From Thermoflexus sp. (lineage in GTDB: Bacteria; Chloroflexota; Anaerolineae; Thermoflexales; Thermoflexaceae), in the NCBI GenBank assembly GCA_017743605.1, contig JAGHYO010000035.1:1-14354 (forward strand): a DNA stretch of 14,354 nt. Reading direction: 5' to 3'. Every line of letters starts with the position of its first letter. Position 1 is the stretch's first letter. The notes beneath the pieces are model-generated. The model did not search any database and was not told the DNA's origin. It saw only the letters and a list, made by a program, of their open reading frames with translations. Of the stretch, positions 13,884 through 14,354 are shown in pieces. Made by a program: the position numbers and the translations under genes.

Positions 13884-14354
13884 ATGGATGTTCACGTGGA
13901 GCGACGCCTGTTCACGGTGGAGGAGTATCACCGGATGGCGGAGGCGGGGATCCTTTGCGAGGATGACCGGGTGGAACTCATTGAGGGGGAGATCGTCGAG
14001 ATGAGCCCCATCGGAAGCCGGCACGCAGCAGCGGTGAAGCGCCTCCTGAACCTGTTCCTGCCGGCCCAGGCGGCCGGTCGGGCGATCCTGAGCGTCCAGG
14101 ATCCCATCCGTCTGGGGAGGCGTTCGGAGCCGCAGCCGGATGTGGCGTTGCTGCGGCCGCGGGAGGATTTCTACGCTTCGGAGCATCCGGGGCCGGAGGA
14201 TGTGCTGTTGATCGTGGAGGTGGCGGAGCATTCGGCCGGGTATGATCGGGGGGTGAAGGTGCCGCTGTATGCGCGGTATGGGGTGGCGGAGGTATGGGTG
14301 GTGGATCTTTCGCGGGGTGTGGTGGAGGTGTATCGGGGGCCGGAAGAGGAGGGA
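13884..14354 (+). CDS. Uma2 family (DUF820) PD-(D/E)XK protein, 3'-truncated by window edge
   Basis: The frame runs from ATG 13884 (GAAGGAGG, 5-base spacer) through the last base without a stop: 157 of a usual ~185-200 residues. Family features appear in order: FTVEEYHRMAEAGILCEDDRVELIEGEIVEMSP split over residues 10-42, QPDVALLR (84-91, Asp86), LLIVEVAEHSAGYDRGVK (108-125, Glu112 and Lys125) and YARYGVAEVWVVD (129-141). These fit the PD-(D/E)XK core of Uma2 proteins, which are multiplied in Cyanobacteria and Chloroflexota; nuclease function is inferred from the fold and their role is unknown. Toward the window end codons become strikingly G-ending (GTG, CGG, GGG). Confidence 0.88.
   Translation, partial: MDVHVERRLFTVEEYHRMAEAGILCEDDRVELIEGEIVEMSPIGSRHAAAVKRLLNLFLPAQAAGRAILSVQDPIRLGRRSEPQPDVALLRPREDFYASEHPGPEDVLLIVEVAEHSAGYDRGVKVPLYARYGVAEVWVVDLSRGVVEVYRGPEEEG

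Noticed and set aside
12009..14231. A 740-codon open frame on the minus strand
   Set aside because: It is antisense to three well-supported genes, its composition is Arg/Gly/His/Pro-rich as expected from reverse reading of GC-rich codons, and it has no recognisable domain.
1..14354. A defence island, CRISPR array, transposon or prophage
   Set aside because: No transposase, integrase, Cas or phage gene, no spaced repeats beyond one two-unit tandem, and no tRNA gene; the two nuclease-like proteins are lone genes at the edges.

Overview
This is a high-GC window (mid-60s % by eye) of dense bacterial chromosome with no rRNA, tRNA, CRISPR array or insertion sequence that I can see. The mix of genes suggests Chloroflexota, perhaps a thermophilic Thermoflexus- or Anaerolineae-like lineage: a mevalonate-pathway decarboxylase, a YvcK with an added membrane domain, an EGY-like site-2 protease, singleton PD-(D/E)XK proteins (one Uma2-like) and a six-Asp-box secreted protein. 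That placement is inferred from gene content, not from a marker gene.

Layout. Bases 2-538 (+) hold the 3' part of a coiled-coil/PD-(D/E)XK protein whose start lies outside the window. A minus-strand pair follows: a site-2-type membrane metalloprotease (3081-4181) and, 48 bases downstream, penicillin-binding protein 1C (552-3032). This pair is an envelope unit read from a 354-base divergent intergenic region (4182-4535) that carries a candidate promoter and a structured, T-box-like leader. In the other direction run yvcK with an N-terminal membrane domain (4536-5852), a small predicted lipoprotein made of two diverged copies of one module (5870-6532), and a stand-alone Lrp/AsnC ligand-binding domain (6566-6799). 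A short inverted repeat separates these from a convergent CoxE-type VWA gene (6821-8218).

The next minus-strand block reads, in transcription order, acyl-CoA dehydrogenase (9752-11281), the remains of a MazE/AbrB-like antitoxin (about 9422-9662), and a PflA-like radical SAM protein (8304-9425). The antitoxin relic is the clearest unusual item. A TATAAT box and a GGAGG site survive, but the codons after the start are lost and the C-terminal tail is frameshifted. A 15-base perfect-period tandem repeat lies beside its -10 box.

On the right, reading plus, are a secreted protein with six BNR/Asp-box repeats (11412-12797), a diphosphomevalonate/phosphomevalonate decarboxylase (12870-13868) behind a plausible promoter, and a Uma2-family protein (13884 to the window end) that is cut off by the edge.

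Functionally, the left half deals with the cell wall and membrane: PBP1C synthesis, intramembrane proteolysis, and YvcK, which in other bacteria links carbon metabolism to wall synthesis. The right half is metabolic: acyl-CoA oxidation and isoprenoid precursors. I found no multi-gene defence system or other clearly new system. The best leads are the antitoxin relic with its repeat, the duplicated lipoprotein beside yvcK, and the leader RNA of the protease-PBP1C operon.
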